Of a DNA stretch of 64,000 nucleotides, positions 35,601 to 44,704 are shown in pieces (positions within the stretch are counted from its first letter, which is position 1; each line of letters opens with the position of its first letter). This DNA comes from Veillonella sp. 3310 (GTDB taxonomy: Bacteria; Bacillota; Negativicutes; Veillonellales; Veillonellaceae). The notes under the pieces are model-generated. The model did no database searches, was not told where the DNA came from, and saw nothing but the letters and a program-made list of their open reading frames with translations. The translations under genes were made by a program, and so were the position numbers. Where the stretch lies: contig NZ_RQVJ01000005.1 in the NCBI RefSeq assembly GCF_003999875.1, forward strand, positions 1-64,000. The letters run 5' to 3'.

Positions 35601-37314
35601 TGTCAGGGCCTCCTTTCAATCCCATCATATCTTTGGCTGTGCAACCAGCTGGGATCATTGGGAATACATTTTCTTCTCGTTCTACCACGCAGTTAATCAC
35701 CACTGGTTCATCAGATAAGATGAGGTCTCGTAATTGGCTGCGTAAGTCTTCAATAGTGGATAATGTAACCCCTTGTACACCATAGGCTTTTGCCAAGGTT
35801 TCAAAGTCTGGGTTTACCTCTAGATCTACGAAGGAATAGCGACGTTGATTGAACAACTCTTGCCATTGACGAACCATACCTAAGAAACCATTATTGATAA
35901 TCACAACTTTCACAGGGATATTGTAGGCTTTCAATAAGAGCAACTCTTGGCTGTTCATTTGTAAGCCTCCATCACCTGTGATGAGTACTACTTTTTTGTC
36001 TGGCTGTGCCACTTGTGCACCGATAGCTGCTGGCAAACCAAAGCCCATCGTACCGGCACCACCGGATGTAATGATCGTATTCGGTTTGGAGAAAGTAATG
36101 AATTGAGACGTCCACATTTGATGTTGTCCTACGTCGGTCACAACGATGGCATTGCCTTTTACGATATTGTCGATTTCTTGAATCACCTTTTGTGGTAATA
36201 AGGAAGTTCCTTCATGAGGGCGTACGCGAATTGGATACTCTTCACGCCATTCACGGATACGTTCCAACCAACTTTCATGAGTTTGTGGAGTCAATTCATG
36301 ATTCATTTCGTTCAATACATGTTTCAAGTCACCTACAATTGGCACATCGATGAGTTTATTTTTACCAATTTCTGCTGGGTCAATATCTACGTGGATGATG
36401 GTAGCCTCTTTGCAGAATTCTTTCGGAACCCCCGCAATACGATCGTCGAAACGAATGCCTAAGGCAAGTACTACATCTGCTTCATTGACAGCATAGTTGG
36501 CATACACCGTACCATGCATGCCTAGCATACCTAGCGATAATTGGTGTTCTCCTGGAAAGGAACCTAAGCCCAATAAAGTATTCACCACTGGAACTTGGCA
36601 CGTTGTGGCCAATTTATAAAGTTCTTCTGTAGCATTCGATAATAGTACCCCATGGCCTGCTATGATAAGAGGTCGTTTCGCACCTTTCAACAGGTCGATG
36701 GCTTTTTTAATTTGTTTTGGATGTCCGATGTAATTCGGGTCATAACCTTCGATAGAAATTGGTTCATTGAAGATAGCTTCAAATTCTTCATAGGAAATAA
36801 CATCTAATTGCGCATCTCGTGTGATATCTACGAGCACTGGACCTGGGCGACCTGTAGTCGCTAGGTAGTATGCTTCTTTCACAGTGCGAATCATATCTCG
36901 GATATCTTTCACCAAGTAGTTATTTTTCGTCACCGGCATGGTAATACCCACGATATCCGATTCTTGGAACGCATCTTTTCCCAGCAAGTGGCTGCACACC
37001 TGACCAGTAATGGCTAAGAGAGGAATGGAATCCATATGAGCCGTCATAATGCCTGTCACAAGGTTCGTCGCCCCTGGACCAGATGTAGCTAAACAGACCC
37101 CACATTTACCAGACGCACGGGCATAGCCGTCTGCTTCATGGGCCGCCCCTTGTTCATGACGTGCCAAGTAATGGTTGATACCTTCAAAATCATAAATTTC
37201 ATTGTATATAGGAATTACGGCGCCGCCAGGATAGCCAAATATGTCTGTTACTCCCAAGCGCTTCAATGTTTCTAGGAGTATGCGGGCTCCTCGAATCATT
37301 TTCTGTTCACTCAT
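35593..37314 (-). CDS. ilvB: Acetolactate synthase large (catalytic) subunit
   Basis: About 573 residues from ATG 37314 (MSEQKMIRGARILLE), which has aaggg upstream and leaves room after ilvA; longer frames would overlap ilvA. A thiamine-diphosphate enzyme joining two pyruvates, or pyruvate and 2-oxobutyrate. Visible are FGYPGGAVIPIYNEIY with the catalytic Glu region (RHEQGAAHEADGYAR), and the ThDP/Mg motif GDGGLQMNSQELLLLKAYN. Confidence 0.96.
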   Translation of the reverse strand: MSEQKMIRGARILLETLKRLGVTDIFGYPGGAVIPIYNEIYDFEGINHYLARHEQGAAHEADGYARASGKCGVCLATSGPGATNLVTGIMTAHMDSIPLLAITGQVCSHLLGKDAFQESDIVGITMPVTKNNYLVKDIRDMIRTVKEAYYLATTGRPGPVLVDITRDAQLDVISYEEFEAIFNEPISIEGYDPNYIGHPKQIKKAIDLLKGAKRPLIIAGHGVLLSNATEELYKLATTCQVPVVNTLLGLGSFPGEHQLSLGMLGMHGTVYANYAVNEADVVLALGIRFDDRIAGVPKEFCKEATIIHVDIDPAEIGKNKLIDVPIVGDLKHVLNEMNHELTPQTHESWLERIREWREEYPIRVRPHEGTSLLPQKVIQEIDNIVKGNAIVVTDVGQHQMWTSQFITFSKPNTIITSGGAGTMGFGLPAAIGAQVAQPDKKVVLITGDGGLQMNSQELLLLKAYNIPVKVVIINNGFLGMVRQWQELFNQRRYSFVDLEVNPDFETLAKAYGVQGVTLSTIEDLRSQLRDLILSDEPVVINCVVEREENVFPMIPAGCTAKDMMGLKGGPDNE

Positions 37315-37345
37315 AGTGTATCCCTTTCTATATCTATCGTATTCA

Positions 37346-38572
37346 TTAGTCATGTTCATTAAATTCGTTAGAACTGATACGGTGAATCGTATATCCACGG
37401 TCCGCCATAGCCGCAGTGATTTTCTTAATATGTTCTTCTCCGTTCGTTTCTACGGTCACCACCAATTCCACTTCATGGAATCGGTCTAAGTTTTTAAACT
37501 GATTATGTTCCAGTTTGATGACATTCGCATTTTGTTCTGCCAAGATTTCAGATACTGCCACTAATTGGCCTGGTTTATCGGATAAATTCACAGCAAATGT
37601 GAAAATACGGCCCCGTACGACTAAGCCTTTGGTAATCATAGAAGCAATGGTCAATACGTCGATGTTACCACCGCTCAAGATGCTGACCACCGTTTTGCCT
37701 CGTACTCGCAATTTTTTCAACCCTGCCACTGAAAGTAAGCCCGCATTTTCACCGATAATTTTATGTTTTTCCGCCAATAATAGGAAGGCTTCCATCAATT
37801 CATAGTCGGATACGGTAAGGATTTCATCTACATAGGTTTGAATGTATTCTAAGTCTCTTGTACCAATTAATTTGACAGCTGCCCCATCGGCAATGGTGCT
37901 CACGGATGGTAAATTCACTGGTTTTCCTTCTGCTACGGCCGCTTTCGCACTGGCTGCGCCTTCTGGTTCTACACCGATGATCTTCACTTGTGGATTTTTT
38001 AGCTTTGCTGCTGCTGCCACACCGGAGATCAATCCACCACCACCAATTGGTACTAAGATGATATCTGCATTTGGCAATTCTTCTAAAATCTCTAAGGCAA
38101 TCGTCCCTTGCCCTTCGATGACATCTTCATCATCGAAAGGATGGACAAATACATAACCATGTTTTTGTTGTAGTTCGCAAGCTTTTTCATAGGCTTCGTC
38201 ATAGACTTCGCCAGCTAGCACCACTTCTGCTCCGTATTGGCGTGTCGCCTCTACTTTGATAAGCGGTGTGTGGCGTGGCATGACGATGACCGCTTTAATG
38301 CCTAAACGTTGGGCTGCCAGCGCCACCCCCTGTGCATGGTTACCGGCGGACGCCGCAATAACGCCACAGGCTTTTTCTTCTTCTGTTAATTTGGAAATTT
38401 TATTGTAAGCGCCCCGCAATTTGAAAGACCCTGTACGTTGTAAATTTTCCGGTTTGATATATACATCATTGCCTGTTTCTTGGGAGTACACGGAGCTATG
38501 AATTAATTTAGTTTTCACCGCAATCGTAGCGAGTCGCTCTCTAGCCTCCATGAAATCGTATAATTTATGCAT
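37346..38572 (-). CDS. ilvA: Threonine ammonia-lyase (threonine dehydratase) with ACT domain
   Basis: 408 residues. PLP enzyme making 2-oxobutyrate from threonine, the entry to isoleucine. PLP lysine is in SFKLRGAYNK; the glycine-rich phosphate loop is VPIGGGGLISG; SILSGGNID follows. A single C-terminal ACT domain (about 325-408, FAVNLSDKPGQLVAVSEIL) is shorter than the double domain of E. coli IlvA and matches the Gram-positive form. It lies between ilvD and ilvB. Confidence 0.93.
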   Translation of the reverse strand: MHKLYDFMEARERLATIAVKTKLIHSSVYSQETGNDVYIKPENLQRTGSFKLRGAYNKISKLTEEEKACGVIAASAGNHAQGVALAAQRLGIKAVIVMPRHTPLIKVEATRQYGAEVVLAGEVYDEAYEKACELQQKHGYVFVHPFDDEDVIEGQGTIALEILEELPNADIILVPIGGGGLISGVAAAAKLKNPQVKIIGVEPEGAASAKAAVAEGKPVNLPSVSTIADGAAVKLIGTRDLEYIQTYVDEILTVSDYELMEAFLLLAEKHKIIGENAGLLSVAGLKKLRVRGKTVVSILSGGNIDVLTIASMITKGLVVRGRIFTFAVNLSDKPGQLVAVSEILAEQNANVIKLEHNQFKNLDRFHEVELVVTVETNGEEHIKKITAAMADRGYTIHRISSNEFNEHD

Positions 38573-38688
38573 ATAAACGTCCTTTCCTAAGTATCTATTC
38601 TATGTATAGAACTTGACTTCCCTCATAGATATATCTATCCCGACTGCGTTCTCACATAGATCATTCTATATCCTGACTACATTCCCTC

Positions 38689-40359
38689 TTATGCTTCATC
38701 TAGGATTTCGATAGCACCTTGTGCAGCAGAGGATACATGCATAGCATATTTTTTCAAGTATCCTGTCACATCTGATTTATGCGGTGCTAAGTTTGCTTTT
38801 CTTCGTGCAATTTCTTCCTCTGAAAGTTTCACATTCAAGGAACGATTTGGAATGTCGATTTCGATAATATCTCCATCTTCTACGATAGCGATAGTGCCGC
38901 CAGAGGCTGCTTCTGGAGATACGTGACCAATGGATGCGCCACGGGTAGCACCAGAGAAACGACCGTCTGTAATCAAGGCTACGTCTTTACCAAGACCCAT
39001 GCCTGTAATTGTCGCAGTTGGTGTCAACATTTCGCGCATACCTGGACCACCTTTTGGACCTTCGTAGCGGATGATAACTACATCGCCTTTCACAATTTTA
39101 TGACCCATAATCGCTTCTACTGCTTCTTCTTCACTATTGAATACTTTTGCTGGACCAGAGTGCACTAGCATTTCTGGATCTACGGCACCTTCTTTCACAA
39201 CGGAACCGTCCGGAGCCAAGTTACCTTTCAATACTGCGATACCACCTGTGGTATATACTGGATCACTCCAAGGATGGATCACATCTTCGTCTAGGACTTT
39301 CACAGTTTTAGCAATCGTACCTTGGTCCACCAAGCTCACAGATTTCGCACCTTCATGCAAGTGACCTTGTTCTTGTAAACGATGCATTACCGCATACACA
39401 CCGCCTGCAGCATGTAAGTCTTCGATGAAATATTTACCAGATGGAGACAATTTCGCCAATTGTGGTGTATCTCCTGCAATGCGGTTGAAGTCGTCCAATG
39501 TTAAGGACACGCCTGCTTCATGAGCGATAGCTGGTAAATGTAGCGCTGTGTTGGAAGAACCGCCCAATGCCATGTCCACGGCTACTGCATTTTCAAAGGC
39601 TTCTTTCGTCAATACATCTTTTGGACGTAAGCCTTCTTGTAACACTTCCATCACTTGCATACCCGCACGTTTTGCTAGACGCAAACGCTCGGAGTAAACA
39701 GCAGGGATGGTACCATTACCTGGTAATGCCATACCCAATGCTTCTGTTAAGCAGTTCATGGTGTTCGCTGTATACATACCGGAGCAAGATCCACAGGTAG
39801 GACAAGCTACGTTTTCAATATGTTCTAATTCTTCTTCGGAAATGAGGCCTGCTTCAAATTTACCTACCGCTTCAAACACGTCGGATAAACCGATTTTTTT
39901 ACCATTGTGCACGCCTGCTAGCATAGCGCCACCAGAAACAAACACAGATGGTAAGTTTAAACGAGCAGCAGCAATCAACATGCCTGGTACTACTTTATCG
40001 CAGTTAGGAATGAACACCATCGCATCGAATGGTGTGGCCATAGCAGATGCCTCGATGGAATCAGCAATGATATTGCGTGTGACCAAGGAATATTTCATAC
40101 CGATATGGTTCATTGCCAATCCGTCACAAATACCGATAGTATTAAACTCCATAGGAATACCGCCAGCTTCACGGATACCATCTTTCACAGACTGTACTAA
40201 ATTTTTCAAATGCACATGACCGGGAATGATTTCATTGAAAGAATTGGCAATCCCGATGATTGGTTTTCCAATTTCCTCATTGATAAATCCTAAAGCTTTT
40301 AATAATGAACGATGAGGAGCTCGTGTAGCCCCTTTTGCTACTCTATCACTGCGTACCAT
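38689..40359 (-). CDS. ilvD: Dihydroxy-acid dehydratase
   Basis: 556 residues, complete. An iron-sulfur enzyme that makes the 2-oxo acids of valine and isoleucine. Cluster cysteines are visible in [10 protein letters not shown] and [18 protein letters not shown]. First structural gene of the operon; ATG 40359 is behind agaaagga. A roughly 190-nt untranslated stretch separates it from the attenuator. Confidence 0.96.
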   Translation of the reverse strand: MVRSDRVAKGATRAPHRSLLKALGFINEEIGKPIIGIANSFNEIIPGHVHLKNLVQSVKDGIREAGGIPMEFNTIGICDGLAMNHIGMKYSLVTRNIIADSIEASAMATPFDAMVFIPNCDKVVPGMLIAAARLNLPSVFVSGGAMLAGVHNGKKIGLSDVFEAVGKFEAGLISEEELEHIENVACPTCGSCSGMYTANTMNCLTEALGMALPGNGTIPAVYSERLRLAKRAGMQVMEVLQEGLRPKDVLTKEAFENAVAVDMALGGSSNTALHLPAIAHEAGVSLTLDDFNRIAGDTPQLAKLSPSGKYFIEDLHAAGGVYAVMHRLQEQGHLHEGAKSVSLVDQGTIAKTVKVLDEDVIHPWSDPVYTTGGIAVLKGNLAPDGSVVKEGAVDPEMLVHSGPAKVFNSEEEAVEAIMGHKIVKGDVVIIRYEGPKGGPGMREMLTPTATITGMGLGKDVALITDGRFSGATRGASIGHVSPEAASGGTIAIVEDGDIIEIDIPNRSLNVKLSEEEIARRKANLAPHKSDVTGYLKKYAMHVSSAAQGAIEILDEA

Positions 40360-40548
40360 ATGATGATCCTTTCTACTCTTGATACTATACTGGTTATAAC
40401 ACTTGTTATAGTTACATATTGCTGTCTAAGTACTATATCCATACACTGAAATACTAGTATGTGATTTCTATTTGATACTTCTATAATTTTGTATCTATCT
40501 AATAGATTCCAAATCCGTATCTAATATTTTGGTATAGTTTTTAGCCAT

Positions 40549-40580
40549 AAAAAAGGGCGACCCCTCTGGAATCGCCTTTT
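40549..40580 (-). terminator. ilv operon attenuator
   Basis: On the minus strand AAAAGGCGA, a loop ttccagagggg, then TCGCCCTTTTTT: a terminator before ilvD. Its left arm (40572-40580) can instead pair perfectly over 9 bp with TCGCCTTTT (40675-40683) inside the leader peptide gene, giving an antiterminator. Confidence 0.75.
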
Positions 40581-40651
40581 AGTATATATGTATGCACGTT
40601 AATCAAATAGACTACAACAACTTAGATTCCTTATGCTGTATACAAAGAAAC

Positions 40652-40759
40652 CTAAGATGGTAGCTCTACCGAAGAAAAGGCGACCTCTATGGAATTGTTA
40701 GTTCTAATGACGTTCACGACTAAGAACAGGACGAGCACGAGAATTGCTAACAATGCCAT
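40652..40759 (-). CDS. ilvL: ilv leader peptide (35 aa), attenuation control
   Basis: ATG 40759 behind aaggag opens a 35-codon peptide MALLAILVLVLFLVVNVIRT.., in which 14 of the first 18 residues are Leu, Val or Ile. This is the composition of an ilv leader whose ribosome stalls when branched-chain aminoacyl-tRNAs are scarce. The end of the gene (IEVAFS codons) contains the antiterminator strand that competes with the attenuator. The symbol follows E. coli usage; a short membrane peptide is the less likely alternative. Confidence 0.75.
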   Translation of the reverse strand: MALLAILVLVLFLVVNVIRTNNSIEVAFSSVELPS

Positions 40760-40920
40760 GATAATCTCCTTTCTGTACGATATGCGTACGAATCTTAACT
40801 ATAAGTGTAATACTTTAAAAATTTAATAACTGTCTACTATTGTAACACCTTTGTCCACTGTGTGCAAGGGTATTCCCTTATTTTTTACAAGATATATCTG
40901 TCTTATTTTCCACAATCTGT

Positions 40921-41069
40921 TATACTATAAGTGTTACTTCCCCTAGACTGGTAACAGAAAGGGGGTGAACCTAATGCTATCCCTAATTATTACACTTTTT
41001 ATCTCGATTATGGCAAATGTCCTCGCTTATTACATTTGTAAATGGCTAGATCGAGTATTTAAGAAGTAA
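40921..41069 (+). CDS. Fst-like type I toxin peptide, module 2 (31 aa; coding part 40974-41069)
   Basis: ATG 40974 begins MLSLIITLFI..NVLAYYICKWLDRVFKK, one hydrophobic helix and a basic tail with the WLD motif common in Fst toxins. TATACT is at 40921-40926. A GTTAC (40933)/GTAAC (40951) stem precedes the ribosome site (aaagggggtg), as in module 1. The start region gtgaacctaatgcta is repeated downstream in two antisense RNAs. Confidence 0.6.
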
Positions 41070-41099
41070 CTAGCCTAGCCTTGTCAGCTATATAGACAA

Positions 41100-41189
41100 A
41101 TAAAAACACCCAGGTCAGACCACCTGGGTGTTTTTTTTGTGAACCTAATGCTAATTATTTTCACACTTTTTTCGCTTGCCTTTATTATA
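41100..41189 (-). ncRNA. Antisense RNA 1 of Fst-like module 2 (cognate antitoxin)
   Basis: Minus-strand TATAAT (41184-41189) gives an RNA from about 41177, ending at the shared hairpin AACACCCAGG/CCTGGGTGTT (41104-41133). It contains the complement of gtgaacctaatgcta, which covers the toxin start codon, and of acacttttt just inside the gene. Confidence 0.6.
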
Positions 41190-41206
41190 TCATAGTCATT
41201 AAAAAA

Positions 41207-41287
41207 TAAAAACCCCACGGTTGGCAGACCGTGGGGTTTCTTTTGCTTGTAAATGGAAATCATCAACTTTTTTCCACCCCAATTATA
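41207..41287 (-). ncRNA. Antisense-type RNA 2, unrelated seed, no toxin alongside
   Basis: TATAAT (41282-41287), a body including aaaaaagttgatgatttcc, and its own terminator (AAACCCCACGGT/ACCGTGGGGTTT). Same size and plan as its neighbours, but the seed does not match the local toxin start. It may guard against a related toxin elsewhere. Confidence 0.45.
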
Positions 41288-41316
41288 TCACTTTCTTAAT
41301 ATATTTTCTAGTATAT

Positions 41317-41403
41317 AAGAAACACCCAGGTCTGACCACCTGGGTGTTTTTTGTGAACCTAATGTTAACTGTTTTCACACTTTTTTCGCTTTTTCATATT
41401 ATA
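41317..41403 (-). ncRNA. Antisense RNA 3, near copy of RNA 1 without a facing toxin
   Basis: TATAAT (41398-41403), seed complementary to gtgaacctaatgttaac, and terminator AAACACCCAGG/CCTGGGTGTTT (41320-41349). It lies just past the gltD-like stop and would also end that transcript. The seed differs from RNA 1 at one base within the start-codon match. Confidence 0.5.
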
Positions 41404-41428
41404 TCATAGTTGCCAAAAAATTTAAATC

Positions 41429-42763
41429 TTACTCCCCTAAGAAGCGTTTTGCCTCACAATAGTTTACGATGCCTTCTACTACTTTTTTAGCTTCTCGCAT
41501 TGCCAATACTACGGTAGCTGGTTTATGCACTACATCACCACCTGCGAATACACCTTGACGGCTTGTCATACCATATGGCATATCTCTTGTTACCACATAG
41601 CCAGCTTCGTTCACTTCGATGCCATTACCAGGACCTACTAGACGAGCATTCGGTTTATGACCGATGGCCACAATGATTTTATCTGCTGGTAAGGTAAAGT
41701 CTTCGCCAGTGCTTTTCACAGATCCATCCTCTTGTAATTCTTGTCGTGTCAATGTCAAACCTTCCACGATATCTGAACCAGTTACTTCTTTTGGAGCAGC
41801 CAAGAATTCAAAACGAATACCTTCTTCTTTCGCTTCTTCAAACTCGGTTGGGTTAGCTGGCATTTGTTCTTCTCCGCGGCGGTACGTCACAGTGACACTT
41901 TCAGCACCAAGACGAACACAAGTACGAGCCGCATCCATCGCCACATTACCAGCACCGATGATGACAACTTTATCGCCTTTATATACAGGGATCAATTCTT
42001 CTTCGGCTCTACCATTTTGTACTAATTGTACCGATGTTAATAATGCCATCGCTTGTAACATACCGGCTTTGTCATCGCCAGGCAAAGAAATTTCCGCTGG
42101 TACATGAGTTCCTGTAGCAATAAAGATGGCATCGAAACCTTCTTCAAAAAGAGCATCTAAGTTACGATCTGGACCGATTGTGACATTGCATTCAAAAGTA
42201 ACACCTAATGTTTGTAATCGTTTTACTTCACGGCGCACAATTCGTTTTCCCAACCGGAACTCTGGAATCCCAAATAACAGAATACCACCCGGTTCATCTT
42301 GGCGTTCAAACACAGTGACATCATAGCCTAATTTTGCCATATCACCAGCTACAGTTAATCCAGCAGGACCAGATCCGATAATAGCAATTTTACCTTGGTC
42401 TTTACGATTTGGTTTCACTTTACGAAGATTATTATCGCTTTCAAAATCAGCTGCAAAGCGTTCTAATTTACCGATATTGATAGGTTTATTCGCACGATTT
42501 AAAATACATGCCCCTTCACATTGTTTTTCACGAGCACACACTCGACCACACACAGCTGGTAAGCTGCTACGCTCAGCAATAATATCGTTAGCTAATCCAA
42601 AATTACCATGCGCAATAGCTTGAATAAAACGAGGAATTTCATTTTCAATAGGACAACCTGTACGGCACAATGGTTTCGCACAATTCAAACAACGCTTCGC
42701 CTCAATAAATGCTTCTTCCATCGTATAATCTTTATCAAATTCTATCTCTTGTCGCAGCTCCAT
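41429..42763 (-). CDS. gltA: GltD/NfnB-like NADPH-dependent oxidoreductase (glutamate synthase small-subunit type)
   Basis: About 444 residues from ATG 42763 (AAGGAGG just upstream). N-terminal Cys-rich Fe-S region (RCLNCAKPLCRTGCP and VCGRVCAREKQCEGACI), FAD motif GSGPAGLTVAGDMAKLGYD, NADP motif GAGNVAMDAARTCVRLGA. Annotated in clostridia as gltA. No large glutamate synthase subunit is adjacent, so it may act as a lone NADPH:acceptor oxidoreductase or serve a partner elsewhere. Both the symbol and the reaction are uncertain. Confidence 0.75.
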   Translation of the reverse strand: MELRQEIEFDKDYTMEEAFIEAKRCLNCAKPLCRTGCPIENEIPRFIQAIAHGNFGLANDIIAERSSLPAVCGRVCAREKQCEGACILNRANKPINIGKLERFAADFESDNNLRKVKPNRKDQGKIAIIGSGPAGLTVAGDMAKLGYDVTVFERQDEPGGILLFGIPEFRLGKRIVRREVKRLQTLGVTFECNVTIGPDRNLDALFEEGFDAIFIATGTHVPAEISLPGDDKAGMLQAMALLTSVQLVQNGRAEEELIPVYKGDKVVIIGAGNVAMDAARTCVRLGAESVTVTYRRGEEQMPANPTEFEEAKEEGIRFEFLAAPKEVTGSDIVEGLTLTRQELQEDGSVKSTGEDFTLPADKIIVAIGHKPNARLVGPGNGIEVNEAGYVVTRDMPYGMTSRQGVFAGGDVVHKPATVVLAMREAKKVVEGIVNYCEAKRFLGE

Positions 42764-43031
42764 AAAGACCTCCTTGCACCACTCTGGTGACACACTTTTC
42801 CCTTTACATACTCTATTTATAGGTTCTTACTTATTTCGATATAATACATATAGTATATCATAGACTAGTCCTCTTCACTGTAACAATGGCTACACCCTTG
42901 CTGTATCCATAGAATTAACCATCCCTTTTCTTAGTGAAAGTACTAAAAGATATATCCTATAGTATACCATATGTACGCACAGTGTGTAACTATGTATTTT
43001 TAATTTAGCAATTTCCCTATTACTCATCAAA

Positions 43032-44294
43032 TTATATCGTATATGTTACTGCATATTTTGTTTTTGGACCTGATCCAGTTTTGATAACATAACCGCCTTC
43101 GATTAATTCTTTCACAGACTCTAGTATATTGCGCTTTCCATACCCTGTTAGTTTGGCTAATTCCCTAGATGATAATTCTCCATCTTGTAATGCTTCATAG
43201 ATACGTCGAGCTGGTTGACTCATACTCATTGTATCTTGTATAACCACTGGCAATGTTATTTTTATAAAGTTTTCAGATATATCAAATACAGGTTGTCGTT
43301 TACAGTGTGCATAGGATGCAATGATACGTTGTACCCCTGTTCCAAACTGTTCTATTAAATGCAATCTAAAAAATACATTTCCTATCACAGGGTTGCGCAA
43401 CATCGATACTTCTTTATATAAATAATCTTCTTTTGAAAGTTGGTCTAACAGTCCACCAGGTGATGTAATTTCAATACGATCATCATACATCGCTACTCGA
43501 ATATGCGCAGATACATCCCATGTTCTATGGATTAAAGCATTGGCTATGGCTTCACGAAATGCTTTCTCCGGTATGGTTTCCACTACAACTCGTTCTATAC
43601 CTTGAATCTCATCATATTGGTAATTTTCACGGTACACACGCACTGCCTCTTGATAAGTTTTTAAAATCGATTGTCTTTCAAAAGTGTACCGATTCAAAAT
43701 AATATCTATAGTAGCGCCGAACCGAGCCATATCTATACCATAAAATTCATTTGTATCAGCTAACAATGCACCTGCGTTTGTATACCCTATATTTTTATCT
43801 AACAATCCCAATGTAATTAGATTATCACGCGTCAACTGTTCTATACCTAATTTTTTTTGACATTCTTTTTCTAATAAGTGAAAGCTTAACTCTTGTTCAT
43901 GGGAGGGAATCCGATCAAATGTTGTATTCATTCCTTGCATAGTCAATCGCTTTAATTCAATTTGACCTACCTCAATTGTAGAACTATCATTTCTAATATA
44001 GGCTTTTCCTTTATACAAATAAGGCATATCCTTGCCTTTTTCTACAGTTAATGTAATTAGTTTAGTATTATTATCTATATCAATAGTATATTTGGGTAAT
44101 GGTTTTATGGCATCATTAATTTTATTTTCAATATCTAAACAAGCTTGCTTAGTATTCTCTATTCCCACATATCTTCCATCATCAGAAATACCAAATATAA
44201 TTTTTCCGTTTCCATAATTAGCAAAGGCTGATACTGTTTTTAAGAATGTATTCGTAATAGATTCTTTAAATTCTAATTCTCTATGTTCTTTCAT
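43032..44294 (-). CDS. AlbA_2 (Schlafen-like) ATP-binding transcriptional regulator with C-terminal winged helix
   Basis: About 420 residues from ATG 44294 (gaggtga upstream; a GTG lies 9 nt earlier). The N-terminal AlbA_2 domain (ESITNTFLKTVSAFANYGNGKIIFGIS..GIENT) is followed by a HATPase-like part (FREAIANALIHRTWDVSAHI, IEITSPGGLLDQL) and a C-terminal winged helix (SSRELAKLTGYGKRNILES). The family is annotated as putative transcriptional regulators. The adjoining upstream region carries an array of palindromic operators, so autoregulation is likely. Confidence 0.75.
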   Translation of the reverse strand: MKEHRELEFKESITNTFLKTVSAFANYGNGKIIFGISDDGRYVGIENTKQACLDIENKINDAIKPLPKYTIDIDNNTKLITLTVEKGKDMPYLYKGKAYIRNDSSTIEVGQIELKRLTMQGMNTTFDRIPSHEQELSFHLLEKECQKKLGIEQLTRDNLITLGLLDKNIGYTNAGALLADTNEFYGIDMARFGATIDIILNRYTFERQSILKTYQEAVRVYRENYQYDEIQGIERVVVETIPEKAFREAIANALIHRTWDVSAHIRVAMYDDRIEITSPGGLLDQLSKEDYLYKEVSMLRNPVIGNVFFRLHLIEQFGTGVQRIIASYAHCKRQPVFDISENFIKITLPVVIQDTMSMSQPARRIYEALQDGELSSRELAKLTGYGKRNILESVKELIEGGYVIKTGSGPKTKYAVTYTI

Positions 44295-44336
44295 TCTAAT
44301 CACCTCAACCTAACTATATCATGTTTCCCTAACCTA

Positions 44337-44657
44337 TGCAACGATAGACATATCGTTGCATAACTATTAAACAATAGACTATATAATTATTTTTTAACAC
44401 ATTACAAATGCCCTAATATTCCTATTTAATGAATATTAAAATACCATTATATCGTTTTAATTCTTTTTATTTTCTTTATTTTATTATGAAAAATAAATAC
44501 ATTTATTCATTTATTTGCAACGATACACATATCGTTTCACACACATTGCAACGATAGGCTATTTACATATGCTATAATTTCCAATAAACCGCTATAATAT
44601 CACATCTATAAGTATATGAAACGATACCTCTATCGTTTCAGTACTGTTGCAACGATA
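44337..44657. promoter_or_regulatory. Operator array upstream of the AlbA_2 gene
   Basis: Three full dyads with 4-nt spacers: TGCAACGATA/TATCGTTGCA (44337-44360), GCAACGATA/TATCGTTTC (44517-44538) and TGAAACGATA/TATCGTTTCA (44617-44640). Half sites lie at 44450-44456, 44548-44556 and 44649-44657. TATAAT boxes lie among them on both strands. No other gene lies in this AT-rich gap. Confidence 0.75.
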
Positions 44658-44658
44658 C

Positions 44659-44691
44659 AAAAAAAGAGGTCCACCACATGGGTAGACCTCT
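44659..44691 (-). terminator. Terminator of the MetQ-like gene
   Basis: AGAGGTC/GACCTCT stem followed by TTTTTTT on the minus strand, 14 bp past the stop. Confidence 0.85.
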
Positions 44692-44704
44692 GTATAAGTC
44701 ATGA

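Noticed and set aside
40360-40548. T-box riboswitch in the ilvD leader
   Set aside because: I could not find the conserved T-box sequence (AGGGTGGNACCGCG-like); the leader peptide attenuator explains the region.
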